64,000 nt of DNA from contig CM070596.1 of assembly GCA_036346395.1 (NCBI GenBank), forward strand, positions 18,576,177 through 18,640,176, written 5' to 3'. Within the stretch, counting starts at the first letter, position 1. Each line of letters starts with the position of its first letter. A model generated the notes under the pieces. That model made no database searches, had not been told where the DNA came from, and worked only from the letters and a program-made list of their open reading frames with translations. This DNA is from Hsuehochloa calcarea. Lineage: Eukaryota; Streptophyta; Magnoliopsida; Poales; Poaceae. Of the stretch, positions 35,262-47,153 are shown piece after piece. Made by a program: the position numbers and the translations under genes.

Positions 35262-36198
35262 ATGTCAGACTTGTTTGTGTTTTACGGCTATGGTCTCGCA
35301 TGTGCCGGACCGATGGATTGACTCGCCGAGATGCCGCATACAAGGTGGTCTGGCCGAGGGCTCCACGCGATGAATATTCACAAGTTGCGAAGTTGCATCC
35401 GAAGGGAGCTCGTCACGGAGCCAACGACGAAGAAAGTTATGATCGAGGCGATCACCTACAAGAATTATGTGTGGGAGCTCATCAAGGTGAATGGAAGCAT
35501 AGCATGGAGTCAGTACATGGAGATTATCTCCCAGCCCGAGGCGGCCATTCACGGGAAGCCTATGATATACGTGAATTTCAGACGAGGCGCCGGAAACCCC
35601 GATGATGCCGGGCCTCTAAGTGGGCAAGTGCACCGAGTTCAAGATGGCAAAGACATTCTCGTGTTGCCTCGGAGGGAAGTCCCGTGCCTAATTTTGCGCC
35701 AAATGAGGTGGTGGAAACATGGTAGTGGTCCCGAGTCGACTGCCATGAGTATCTCCCGGACGAGCCTGAGTTCAACGAGGACACTGACCCAAGCTCAGAT
35801 GGTACCGACAAGAACACACACCAAGCTGGTGGTTCTTATTTGGCATCGAGATTTGATGATATCGTGGTGTGTTCGCTCGTACTGCCACAAGAAGAAGGCT
35901 CTCAATGGGGGTTTGAAGCCGACACCCTCTTAGTTGGGCAGTGTTTCCCAGACAAGGTGGTTATGCAACAAGCTATAGCACGACATGCCTTGTCCATCAG
36001 CCGTGTGTACCGAGTGCACCGGTCAAACCCAGGAAAGTACGCAGTGAAGTGCGTAGTAGAAGACTGCCCTGGCAAAGTCCGCACTCACCGAGCAAAGATC
36101 TTCGGCTCGGTCTTCACGGTCAAGGAGCTGGTTGACCACACTTGCAAGCTTGGCGAGACACTGCGGCAGCATCGCAACGTGACTTCCGCATATGTTGT
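35262..36198 (+). pseudogene. MULE A transposase, 5' part
   Basis: The ATG at 35262 (MSDLFVFYGYGL) starts the gene. A TGA at 35319 stands where CGA is likely. The frame then runs through MNIHKLRSCIRRELV and YKNYVWELIK to about 35612, where one base appears to be missing. It continues in the next frame through SKWASAPSSRWQRHSR, a TAG at 35723 (probable CAG), an acidic DEPEFNEDTDPSSDGTD linker and the MuDR-type N-terminal DNA-binding region. That region holds VGQCFPDKVVMQQAIARHAL, a CVVEDCPGKVR motif and FTVKELVDHTCKL. The gene is cut at 36198 by S2. The reading frame resumes exactly at 47154, because the 5-bp target duplication accounts for the overlap. Confidence 0.9.
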
Positions 36199-37818
36199 TG
36201 AGAGACCATGTGAGAGCTCCTCCACTCTGAGTGATGAGTATTTGACAAGTGTGTTGATTAGATTGAGAGTTGGGTTTTTAGGTTTGGACTGTTTCTGGGC
36301 TGAGTCAGGGAAATCGGAACTACCGCTGTGTATGGAGCGGAAGTTCCGATAAATCGGAACTACCGGCGTTGGAAATAGGATCTTCCGATTAATCTGGGTT
36401 TTGGTCTCGGCTGAAGGAAATCGGAACTTCCGCACAAGGGTAGCGAGTGTCCGATATTTCGACATTGAGTGTTCTCTCGAGTTGCTAATCGAATTAATTA
36501 TCCGAAAGTCGGATGTTCCGAAGATCGGAAGTACCGCAATGTTGAGTGCGGAACTTCCGATAATCCTGACGAGTGCGGATGTTCCGGAAATCGGAACTTC
36601 CGCTGTGGTAAGTGCGGAACTTCCGATTGTGTCCGTAATCGCGCAGAAGATTAATTTGTGATTTTGATTTTGTATGAGTTTGAGTCTTATACAATTATTT
36701 ATGCTATGATATTGTGCAATGCTATGTGATGTGTTTTTGTTCTGTGTTGATCGCAGGCATCAAGATGGAGTCGTGGCGAGACACGTGGACCGGACTAGGC
36801 GCAGGAGGCGTTGAGGTCGAACGGCCTGGATGTGTCAAGACGGCGTGAATCTTGAAGCGGTTAGCAGTCGTGCACAACAAGGTGTACGGAGGCTTCGGAA
36901 GGTGCGCAAGGGGCGAAGGGTCTTTTCGCAAAGCGCAAAAGTGGAGGTGGTTCCGCTCGGTGTAGCGGGCTTAATGGGTTGGAGGTCCATTAGCAAAGGC
37001 TATAAATAGGGAGAACCTCGAGTTAGGGTTGGACTTTTGAGAGAAAATTAGGTTAGCCTTAGCAAAAGGGTTTGGTTTGCTTTTTGAGAGTTTGTTGAGT
37101 TGAGAGGATGAATCGAAAATCTTTGTAATCATTCCTCCGTGTTTCCTCCGTAATCTCTTGATTCTATCAATGAAACTCAAGTCTTGATTACTCGCTTATG
37201 CCTCTCTTATTCCCTTCCTGCTCTTGTTGAATATTTAGGTTTTGATGCATCTTTTGATTCGCCCTATGAAATAGCTTGAAACTTGATATCTAGAGTCGCT
37301 TTAATATTGCTAATGCATCCTCAAAGTTTCATGAACTAAGAATCGAGAATCTTGTCTATCGTGGGTTTTGGTCTTTCTTGCCCTTCTTCAAGAAATCGAT
37401 TTTGGCTTGTTTGTTAAATCTTTGTTTGCGATTCTTCTCCATGAGGTCAAGATGTTGTTTAGGATGATGTCCCGTGAAACTTGACCGAGAAGAGCATTCA
37501 AGATTTAGTATTTGGATTTTGGGAAAACCCGAGCGCACTATTCTTTGGTCAGACAATCGAACTTCCGATTGTCCACTACGGATTATCGCAGCGAACTTCC
37601 CGACCGATCCCGAACTACCGGAGTGCGGAACTCATCACGGTAGAATCGGACCTTCCGATTGTCGATGTAATAGTCTCAAGTTTGTTTTCATTCTTTGATT
37701 TTGCTTCACTCTTTTTAAGAGATCCGAGGGCTTTGTAGATTTCTTTTAAATACAAGAAAGGGGAGTTCTTAATTTTATTGCACCATTCACCCCCTCTCGT
37801 TGCCATTTCGGTCCTTCA
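36199..37818 (+). repeat. 5' LTR of S2 (1620 bp)
   Basis: It starts TGAGAGACCATG and ends GGTCCTTCA. It contains about a dozen copies of a palindromic motif around CGGAACTTCCG or CGGAAGTTCCG (36325-36635) and more near the 3' end (37556-37660), plus a TATA box at 37001. Compared with the 3' LTR it repeatedly has CG or CCG where that copy has CTG or CAG. Confidence 0.95.
37001..37010 (+). promoter_or_regulatory. TATA box of S2 5' LTR
   Basis: TATAAATAGG, preceded by TAGCAAAGGC. The same box is in the 3' LTR at 46314-46323, and the S1 LTR carries an identical core at 5081. Confidence 0.8.
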
Positions 37819-37820
37819 AT

Positions 37821-37831
37821 TGGTATCGAGC
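37821..37831 (+). promoter_or_regulatory. Primer-binding site of S2
   Basis: TGGTATCGAGC begins two bases after the LTR. The expected initiator tRNA-Met complement is TGGTATCAGAGC, so CAG has become CG here, the same change seen across this element. Confidence 0.85.
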
Positions 37832-37873
37832 TTGTTAGCTCTTCTTGATAGATCTTAACCGGTCGGTTGAGCC

Positions 37874-38960
37874 ATGGCAACGGACAAGTATTCCACCAAG
37901 CCTCCGCTTTTGATGGTCCGGATTACCCTTCCGAAGAGCCGAATGGAAACTTACATCCGTGCTCGTGGGTATGCCATCCGAGAAAGGTGAAGGTTAGATT
38001 TGTCGTTCTCGCCGATGAGAACATCAATGCCGGAAATATGGCCGATGTTGAGGCAAATGCTAAGGCAAGGAACATAATCATTCGTGGTTTGAGCGTATGA
38101 GTTTGATCGCATTTCTCATTTGATTTACATTTACATCCGGGTGACCTCGATGCATACCATGAGGGCACTACCCAGATTAAGACAGTTCGACAAGACCAGT
38201 TCAAGCGTGAATACAAGAAATTTGAGATGCTTGTCGGTGAATCTCTCGACGAGTGCTTCTCGCGTTTTCACAATATTTTGAGCAACCTCCGAGCGGTCGG
38301 TCTTACATACCCCGACTCGGATAACGCCGACAGATGCTTTTCGCACTTGATCTTCGTGTTTGGGAGATGAAAGTGACTACCATCAAAGATAGCACGGACC
38401 TTCGACTCGACTCTTGATGCGCTTTACTCGCCTCAAGACTCACGAAATTGACATTGTCTCTCAAGGTCGAAGTCACGATCGATGGCTTTAGTCACCGATC
38501 CTACTCGGATCTTCTTTCGAGTCGACACGTGGGTTCTCCTAGTCGCTCTCGTGACATAACCGATGATCGCTAGAGCACTTGAGGATGAACAGCTAGCCCT
38601 CCTAGCTCTAAGTTTTCTCATGCTTACAAGAGGAGGAGGGATGGTAAAAGAGGAGGTCCTGTGATTTGTTTCGAGTGTGGTGGCCCCAACCACATCCGAG
38701 CAAACCGTCCCAAGCTTGGGAAGGGCAAAGGTGACTATGGCGGTCCAAGCAAGAACGACTACATCGACAAGAACCGCAACACGAAGCCCTCAAAGACTGA
38801 TCAAGGCAAGAAGAAGTTCCGCAACTTTGGGAAGGCAAAGAAGTTGCTCCATCGCGTCCTCACCGCCTCGACGAACTGGACACCGGCGAGGTGGAGGGGT
38901 GGAGGACGATGATGGGAAGGACGATCATGATCCCAAGGACGACGGCAACTTCTCCTAAGA
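37874..38960 (+). pseudogene. S2 gag, broken
   Basis: ATG at 37874 begins MATDKYSTKPPL. The capsid-like part follows in several frames (a MADVEANAKARNIIIRGLS block near 38037, and DQFKREYKKFEMLVGESLDE near 38197). The zinc knuckle near 38667-38710 reads CFECGGPNHIRANRP, keeping two Cys and the His. The final Cys of the CCHC pattern is replaced, consistent with CTGT to CCGT. A basic Lys-rich tail ends at about 38960. There are at least four frame changes. Gag would form the particle shell. Confidence 0.85.
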
Positions 38961-40700
38961 TGTGCTTCATGGCCCTCGGGCGAATCGAGCGACAATGACT
39001 CAGATCTCGACCGACGAGGTTAGTCCCACTTACGACCAGCTTAATGATGCTTTTCTTAAGCTAGGTAGATTTCATGCTAAGTCTAGGCTAAGTGTTCGTG
39101 TTGGAGAAGGAAGTAGCTAGACTATCACTGAGCTTACTTTACTTACATCCGCTCCCTCCCGTGATGATTGTGACACTTGTCGTGCTTTGCTTGATGACAT
39201 GGAAAACTAAGGACCTTGCATGATAGTGTGTCCTCCGAACTTGACATGATTAAGGTAGAGAACATTAGCCTTCTTGTGAATTAGAGATGAGTAGGGTAGC
39301 ACCTCCTGCATCCACTACTATTGAGGCTCGCTTGCACCTCATGTGAGGTTAAGGACAATTGCTTAGAGGTCTTTATACCATGTTGCTTGATCCGCTGAAA
39401 CTTGTGAAAATTGTAATAATCTCAAGATGAACCTAAACGGCAGATCACAAAATTGTCAATTCCAAGTCGCGCTACTAGAGCCTATTGTTTCTTGTTTAAA
39501 CCGCCCTAAGTTAATCAATAACTAGAATCAGATTCAAGAAGTTTCAAGAAATGATTGATCACAAGAATAAATTGGCTCAAGATGCTTCTAAGAATCTTGT
39601 TAGCTCACCATGCAAGCAATGTAATAAACTAAAATGTGATTTGATTGCTTTGGATGAAAAATGTGTGAAGCTAACTAAGGACCTTCTAGAGACACAATCA
39701 TCCGCTTGTATTGTGTGTCTTTGGGAAGAAGTCTAAGGGTTTGGTAGAGACGCCTAGCAACGTGAACCAATCTGTTAGCGTGAGGACTGTTTCAAAGTCT
39801 GTGCGTGCACAAGCCAATCTTTCCTCTCGTTGTTGGTTCTTCTTCCGCTCCCTTACCTTTCTTGTCCCTTCTTCCCCTCGCTCTTCTTGCACCTCTCTCT
39901 TTGGGAGTGTCAAGATCTTATGAACACTCTCGAGAGGTTTGTAGGAGGCAAGAAGAAGCTCAATCTCATTCTAGACAAATCTAAAATTTGCGATTTAATC
40001 GTGGTCTAGGATATGATATCCGGAGGATATGAGGAAGCATCCACCGTCGTGCTCAAAACCATAGCACTGTGTGTGATCAAAACTAAGCCAGGATCGAGAA
40101 AGTAAATTTTAAGTCGTGGGTTTTGTTCAAAGGATTTCGACAAAGAAGGTGATTCCACTGCAGCTTTCGCCTCGTAAGGCGAAGTATCATTGCACCTTCA
40201 CGTAAAGATGGACATTTAGTTGATCATTGCTTCAGCGCCAAGATCGCGTAGAGATCGTGTTGAGTCTCTTAGGCACATTCGTGGTCACCCTGCATCTTGA
40301 GTACACCTAAGACCAACACGAGGTTTAGATTTGTTCCATCTCGATGATTTTGGGCAAGATCGAGGACTTGGTTTTTCCGAAGTTTTACGAGTTTCGTCCT
40401 CATGCTCCCTTTGGTCGTAATCTCCGCCGCCCCGAGGGTAGATCTCGCTTTTCCTTTCGAGATAGCTACCCATGGCGAGATCAAGATGTTATCGCACTTG
40501 ACTCGCTCTTCCATAGCAAATCGGATTCAAAGAATAGTCGAGATCTTTTGACTTGTTGAGTGACAGAGAGCGAGGGTAGATAGAGGTCGGCCTTGCTTGA
40601 CTACTTCATCTGTTCGCGTGTTACTCAAGATTGGGTGCCAAAATCACCGTTGATTCACCCCAAGATCGAGACTTTACTGCTTGACTCGTGGTCACGGCCG
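38961..40700 (+). other. S2 gag-pol linker, decayed
   Basis: This region of the element shows only short frame pieces, including a helical Lys/Asn-rich run with KNLVSSPCKQCNKLKCDLI (about 39590-39650) that looks like the coiled-coil/Cys segment between gag knuckle and protease in Sirevirus relatives. No independent gene is supported. Confidence 0.5.
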
Positions 40701-43700
40701 GGAAGGGAAAGGTATGGATTGTAGACTCGGTTGTTCACGCTCATATGACCGGTGAGTCTCGTTGGTTTTCTTCCTAGCCCGCGCTCCGGTGATGAGACGA
40801 TCACCTTCGAGATGCTTCATTTGGGCGCGCCATCGCTAAAGGTACTGTGAGCATTAATGATTCTTTTATTTTAAAAGATGTTGCCTTAGTAAGTAAGCCG
40901 CAGATAATCGCTTTCGCCTCTCACCACCGATGACGGTTTCGAGGTGAGCTTTAAGAAAACAATTGCAAAATTCTTGATTCTTCTGTAGTCTAGTTTATGG
41001 ATTTCTCGATATGGGAGGATCTTTCGTGCTGATTTTTTCGGATCTTCCGTGATCCTCTCCGATGTTTAATTGCTTCAATCCCGTGATTTGACTTTCTCGC
41101 ATAGGAGACTTGGTCATATAGGATTTGATCATCCGACCGAGTTAGCGGCCACGATCTCATTCGTGGTTTGCCAAACTCAAAATGGTCAAGGATCTTGTTT
41201 GTGCTCCTTGCCGCACGGCAAAATGGTTGCCGCTTCACATCCTCGATTCATAAATGACTATGACAGATGCACGTGTCAATCGCCCATATGGACACAAGAT
41301 GGGACCGGCTAGAGTGCGGTCGAAGGGAGGAAGTGGTACGTACTTGTCGTGGTCGATGACTTCTCGAGGTATTCTTGGGTGTTTTTCTTAGCCTCAAGGA
41401 TGAGACGCTTACTCTTTTTCGTGGTCTTTTAGTAGGCTTTCGTTGAGCTCCTGTGCATTACGAGCAACCGCAGACCGATAATGGCACGAGTTCAAGAATT
41501 CCTACTTTGAGAGTTTTTGTGGTGAGACAGTGTAGAGCACCGCCTGTCTCCATACGCCCCCAACAAAATGGCGTTGTGGAGAGGAAGAACCGCACTTGGT
41601 CGAGATGGCCGTGACGATGCTTGATGAATACTCTACACCTAGGAAGTTTTGGGTGAGGCAATTGCTACCGCTTGTCATGTTTCTAATGAGTTTTTCTTGG
41701 GCACTCTTGCATCGCACTTCTTATGAGTTGAGATATGGGCGAAACCCAGGCCTCGCATTTTCGTGTGTTTGGTTGCAAGTGTTTTATTCTCAAGTCCGGG
41801 AACCTAGATAAGTTCGAGTCACGATCTTGTGATGGGATCTTTCCGGGTTACTCGATTTCTTCTCGTGCCTATAGAGTGGAATCATGAGTCTAGTAAATTG
41901 TTAGAGACCGTGAGGTGACCTTTGATGAGGCCAGTCCGGGGACTAGGCCTGATATCTCAGGTTCCCTAGAGCAGTCTGAGTCCATCTTTGTGGACGAAGA
42001 GGAAGACGGAGATGAAGGTTGTCTACCTGATCCAGTTCTTCCTCCTCCTCTTGAGGTGCCTTCTTCCACCGCACTCGAGGAGATCACCTTACCTTTCGCT
42101 TCTTCCAAGCTAGTGGCTCTGTCCCTATCTTGTCTCGCTAATGAGGTAGAGACCACTTCTTCATCTCACCCCGACCTCCAAGACACATTCAAAAGGACCA
42201 TCCTTCAGAGAGATAATTGGAGATCTTTTGAGCGAGTCACTGCTCAAAACGGCATGTCTCTATTCTGTCTCCATTCTGCCTTTGTTGCCTCGTTTGAGCC
42301 CAAAGACGTTTGTCATGCTCTTTATGATGAGTCATGGACTAACGCCATGCACGAGGAATTGGAAAACTTTGAAAGGAACAAGGTCCGTCCCTTGTTGAGC
42401 CCCTCAAGGTCACAATATCATTGGGACCAAATGAGTGTTCAAGAACAAGCAAAGTGAAGATGGGTTAGTTATTCGAAACAAGGCTAGGCTGGTAGCTCAG
42501 GGGTACTCTCAAGTTGAGGGTCTAGATTTCGAAGAGACTTTTGCCCCTGTAGCTAGACTTGAAGCCATTAGAATCTCGCTTGCCTTTGCGACTTCTAAGG
42601 GTTTCAAGCTTTACCAGATGGATGTCAAGAGTGTCTTCCTCAATGGCCTTATTGAGGAAGAAGTCTATGTGAGATGACCTCTGGTTTCGAGAACCCCAAA
42701 TACCCTAACCATGTCTACAGCTTTCCAAAGCTTTGTATGGACTCAAGCAGCTCCCGAGCTTGGTATGAAAGGCTTAAGTCCTATCTCACGAGCCATGGTT
42801 TTGAGATGGGTAAAATTGACAAAACCTTGTTCATTCGCTGCCTTGGCACCGATCTTACCTTCGCCCGGATCTATGTGGATGACATTATCTTTGGCGGCTC
42901 CTCGCGTGCTCTCTTTCCAGCTTTTCCGATGTCATGAGCTCTGAGTTTGAAATGAGCATGATGGGCGAGTTGAGCTTCTTCCTTGGCTTCCAAATCAAAC
43001 AGACTCGGAGGGTACCTTTCTTCATCAAGGCAAATACACTCGAGACCTCTGAAGCGCTTCGACATGAATGATGGAAAGCCAAGATCAACTCCGATGGCAT
43101 CTACAAATGCTCTAGATCCGGATGAAGACGGCGAACTCGTTGACCAAAAGGAGTTCAGAGCATGATTGGCTCTCTCTTGTACCTCACACCTCGAGACCGG
43201 ACATACATTTTTCTCGTGTGTCTTTGTGCTCTGTTTGAGCTTCTCCTCGCAGATCTCATCGACGGGAGGTGAAACGCATCTTTCGGCACCTTCGAGCTAC
43301 CATTGACTATGGCATCCGGTACTCTTCCTCTTTTGTCTATCTCTTAGAGCCTTCTCCGATGCGATTTTGTCGGGTCAGAGGATAGATAGGAAGAGCACTT
43401 CGGCACTTGCCAATTCATTGGCACTTCTCTTGTCTCCGGTCGTCAAGGAAGCAATCCGGTGTTGCGCGATCCACCGCAGAGGCCGAGACGCGTTGTCGCA
43501 CCGTTCTTTGTAGTCAAGTGCTTTGGATGGTCTCGACCCTGCAGGATTTTGGACTATCTATCGACTGCGTTCCACTCCTTTGTGATAACACGTCTGCGAT
43601 TTGCATTGCCAAGAACCCAGTGCAACATTCTCGAACCAAGCATATTGATATCAGATATCACTTTCTTCGAGACCATGTTGAGAAGGGTGACATTGTGCTC

Positions 43701-43818
43701 CAATTTGTGGAGAGTGAGCACCGGCTGGCGTGATATCTTCACTAAGCCTCTGGATAGCTCTCGGTTTTCAGCTCTGCGGGGAGAGCTTGGGGTGGTTTGT
43801 CCTTACGGACTGCTGTGA
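40701..43818 (+). pseudogene. S2 pol: protease, integrase, RT, RNase H, broken
   Basis: The protease site (VWIVDS then HMTGESRWF, about 40713-40765) has lost the DSG motif by a frame change at 40724-40736. The pre-integrase block with RRLGHIGFDH lies near 41100-41140. Integrase is at about 41320-41650 (VVDDFSRYSWVFF; PQQNGVVERKNRT). Reverse transcriptase is at 42340-42960 (KLYQMDVKSVFLNG; IYVDDIIFGG). RNase H is at about 43380-43740 (SRTKHIDIRYHFLRDHVEKG), and pol ends CPYGLL with TGA at 43816-43818. Many small indels and several stops separate the blocks. The frame is best preserved from 41915 to 42680. Confidence 0.9.
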
Positions 43819-45515
43819 GGAGGAGCTTTGTGCTACTATTATATTATATTATATTATATTATATTATATTATATTATACTATGACTCCTTTCTGGTTTCA
43901 TTTTGGGTCAAGTCCTTCCAAAGATAGGTTAGAGTGGTTCACTTGCCAAATTGCTTTGATGACTACTTCTTGTCTTGTGCTTCTAGGATCTTTGCTTATT
44001 AGTTGTTTCTTCCTTCTCTAAGTAGAGCTTACTCACTTCTTATAGGTTCTAGCAGGGGTCGGGCCACCCTTGGGTAGACAGGGACAGTGTTTGCTCCTTA
44101 GTGTATGAGTTGATCAGCTGATAGTCCTAGAATCATATGGGGTAGATAAGGACCTGTCTGAGCGATAGTTTTCTCTATATCTTTTCTATGCTCTAAAGGA
44201 CTGCCTTTTCTGTTTTTCCATACTCTTAATTATGTCATAACTCAACCTGAATTAAAAGAAGCATCTCATTCTGAAGGGAATCTGAATTTTTGTGCATTTC
44301 ATTCCGCATTGCATTATAATCAAATGGAGCCTTGTTTATTATCCCTTATGATATGTTTTCACTGTTTTTACATCTTGCCATGATTTATGCTAAACTGCTA
44401 GATCTATCATGACTTTTTATGTGTAGTTTAGTCTTTGCCATGCTAAGGTGTTTAAAAATGCTAAACTTGAATTAAAATCTTGTCATGATAAGCTCTTGAG
44501 ACTAGTCTGGTTGAAACTATCCTTTTATGATTTTCGCCATGTCAAGTAGGCTGAGTTGAGTCTTGAATCTCCATTGAACTGTTGAGTAAGCTATGTCAGT
44601 TTGTTAAGAAACTTGACTTCTCTTTAATCGCTGGTCTAAAAATTTCAAAAGCAAAATGATCTCTTTTGTGCGAAAAACCGATCTCACCAAATCTTTCTCA
44701 TGAGATCTTGCCATTGCACTAGGCATGAACTCGGGGAGCCTTGATGACCTAAGATCACCTCCTTAAGTCTGTTGCTTGGAGTGGTCGCATAAGGCTTGGG
44801 ATCTAGCACATGGCTAAAAAAAAATGGTTGAAGCTTAGGAGGCAGTTGTGGATGGCATCTAGTCCAGAGCTTGCTTTACTGAGATAAAACCATAAAAAGT
44901 CTTCTGAAAAAGAAAAATATGCTAAAATTGCTTATCTTCAAAGAGACCGAGTTCTGGATAAAATGAGTCTTTCTTCAACTGGTAGCACTCTAAACTGTTC
45001 AGTATGAGTCTTCTTGGTTCAACTTAGATTATTTGACATGGCTTGCATCATCCTTGGATATCTTTAGCTAGATTTCAATCTTGACTTAATTGACCTGCTA
45101 AAGAATTGGATCATTAATCAGATTATGGATTTTCTGTCTTAGCTATTCTCTACATCAATTGTCATGATCTTGATAGCATTCTTCTGAGTTATGGCTTGGT
45201 GTAATTCTCAAATAATCATTTTGGATAATCTACATGGCTCCTAATGCTTAAAATGAACTTCATATAGTCTTTTCCTCCCTTTTCTACATATTGATGATTT
45301 TATTGCCAAAGGGGGAGAATTTTTGTGAGAAAAAGCCTTCTGGAGAAAAGCCTTGAGTTTTGTGCGAAAATTGCTCTTTCATCTCATCTCAAGTCTTTCT
45401 CTTTGTCAACTTGGTCTTGAGCTTAACTACTCTTGTTTAGACCTTGGTTGACTTTAAACTCAAACTCATCTTATGCTTTTTCGGTGATTGTCAATATACT
45501 CATCAAGGGGGAGAT
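43819..45515 (+). other. S2 long non-coding 3' region
   Basis: No credible gene is present. The region contains an ATATT microsatellite (43835-43877), a stretch shared with S1 (44825-44885), and polypurine tracts at 45308-45319 (AAAGGGGGAGAA) and 45505-45515 (AAGGGGGAGAT). The second tract directly abuts the 3' LTR. Confidence 0.75.
43835..43877 (+). repeat. ATATT microsatellite
   Basis: About eight to nine perfect pentanucleotide units, placed 17 bases after the pol stop. S1 has no such run at the same place. Confidence 0.95.
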
Positions 45516-47148
45516 TGAGAGACCATGTGAGAGGTCCTCCACTCTGAGTGATGAGTATTTGACAAGTGTGTTGATTAGATTGAGAGTTGGGTTTTTAGGT
45601 TTGGACTGTTTCTGGGCTGAGTCAGGGAAATCGGAACTACCGCTGTGTATGGAGCGGAAGTTCCGATAAATCGGAACTACCGGCGTTGGAAATAGGATCT
45701 TCCGATTAATCTGGGTTTTGGTCTCGGCTGAAGGAAATCGGAACTTCCGCACAAGGGGTAGCGGAGTGTCCGATATTTCTGACATTGAGTGTTCTCTGAG
45801 TTGCTAATCGGAATTAAAAGTCGGATGTTCCGAAGATCGGAAGTACCGCAGTGTTGAGTGCGGAACTTCCGATAATCCTGACGAGTGCGGATGTTCCGGA
45901 AATCGGAACTTCCGCTGTGGTAAGTGCGGAACTTCCGATTGTGTCCAGAACTGTGCAGAGAAGATTAATTTGTGATTTTGATTTTGTATGAGTTTGAGTC
46001 TTATACAATTATTGATGCTATGATATTGTGCAATGCTATGTGATGTGTTTTTGTCTGTGTTGATCGCAGGCATCAAGATGGAGTCGTGGCGAGACACGTG
46101 GACCGACTAGGCGCAGGAGGCGCTGAGGTCGAACGGTCGGGATGTGTCAAGACGGCGTGAATCTTGAAGCGGTTTGCAGTCGTGCACAACAAGGTGTACG
46201 GAGGCTTCGGAAGGTGCGCAAGGGGCGAAGGGTCTTTTCGCAAAGCGGCAAAAGTGGAGGTGGTTCCGTTCGGGTGTAGCGGGCTTAATGGGTTGGAGGC
46301 CCATTAGCAAAGGCTATAAATAGGGGAGAACCCTGGAGTTAGGGTTGGACTTTTGAGAGAGAAAATTAGGGTTAGCCTTAGCAAAAGGGTTTGGTTTGCT
46401 TTTTGAGAGTTTGTTGAGTTGAGAGGATGAACTGAAAATCTTTGTAATCATTCCTCTGTGTTTCCTCTGTAATCTCTTGATTCTATCAATGAAACTCTGA
46501 AGTCTTGATTACTCGTTTATGCCTCTCTTATTCCCTTCCTGTTCTTGTTGAATATTTAGGTTTTGATGCATCTTTTGATTCGTCCTATGAAATAGCTTGA
46601 AACTTGATATCTAGAGTCGTTTTAATATTGCTAATGCATCCTCAAAGTTTCATGAACTAAGAATCAGAGAATCTTGTCTATCGTGGGTTTTGGTCTTTCT
46701 TGCCCCTTCTTCAAGAAATCTGATTTTGGCTTGTTTGTTAAATCTTTGTTTGCGATTTTTCTCCATGAGGTCAAGATGTTGTTTAGGATGATGTCCTGTG
46801 AAACTTGACCTGAGAAGAGCATTCAAGATTTAGTATTTCGGATTTTTGGGAAAAACCCGAGCGCATTGTTCTTCGGTCAGACAATCGAACTTCCGATTGT
46901 CCACTACGGAATTATCATGAAGCGGAACTTCCGACCGATCCGGAACTACGGAGTGCGGAACTATCACGGGTAGAATCGGACCTTCCGATTCCGATGAAAC
47001 GATCAAGTTTGTTTTCATTCTTTGATTTTGCTTCACTCTTTTTAAGAGATCCAGAGGGCTTTGTAGATTTCTTTTAAATACAGTAAAGGGGAGTTCTTAA
47101 TTTTTATTGCACCATTCACCCCCCCTCTGTTGCCATTTCGGTCCTTCA
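45516..47148 (+). repeat. 3' LTR of S2 (1633 bp)
   Basis: TGAGAGACC to GGTCCTTCA, directly after the polypurine tract. It has the same palindromic clusters (45642-45942 and about 46884-46990) and TATA box (46314). It keeps CTG/CAG at many places where the 5' LTR has CG or CCG. Confidence 0.95.
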
Positions 47149-47153
47149 GTTGT

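Larger units (their letters stand above)
36199..47148 (+). mobile_element. Complete Sirevirus-like copia element S2 (10.95 kb)
   Basis: The 5' LTR (36199-37818), primer-binding site, gag, pol, long 3' region with two polypurine tracts, and 3' LTR (45516-47148) are all present. A perfect 5-bp duplication, GTTGT, flanks it at 36194-36198 and 47149-47153. It inserted within a codon of the MULE A transposase. Gag and pol are riddled with small indels, many at CTG or CAG sites, so no intact protein is predicted. The LTRs are alike but differ by many small changes. The element shares layout and part of its 3' region with S1 but has different LTR palindromes. Confidence 0.95.

Noticed and set aside
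36325..36635. Repeated palindromes with spacers, superficially like a CRISPR array
   Set aside because: Spacing and repeat sequence are irregular, the units are 11-15 bp, no cas genes exist, and the array lies inside an LTR of a plant retrotransposon.
37867..43818. Possibility that S2 encodes an envelope-like extra protein
   Set aside because: The region after RNase H contains no ORF with signal peptide or membrane segment of meaningful length.
45433..45669. ORF spanning the S2 3' LTR start
   Set aside because: It crosses the polypurine tract and LTR edge and has no domain; the similar frame in the 5' LTR is part of the repeat.
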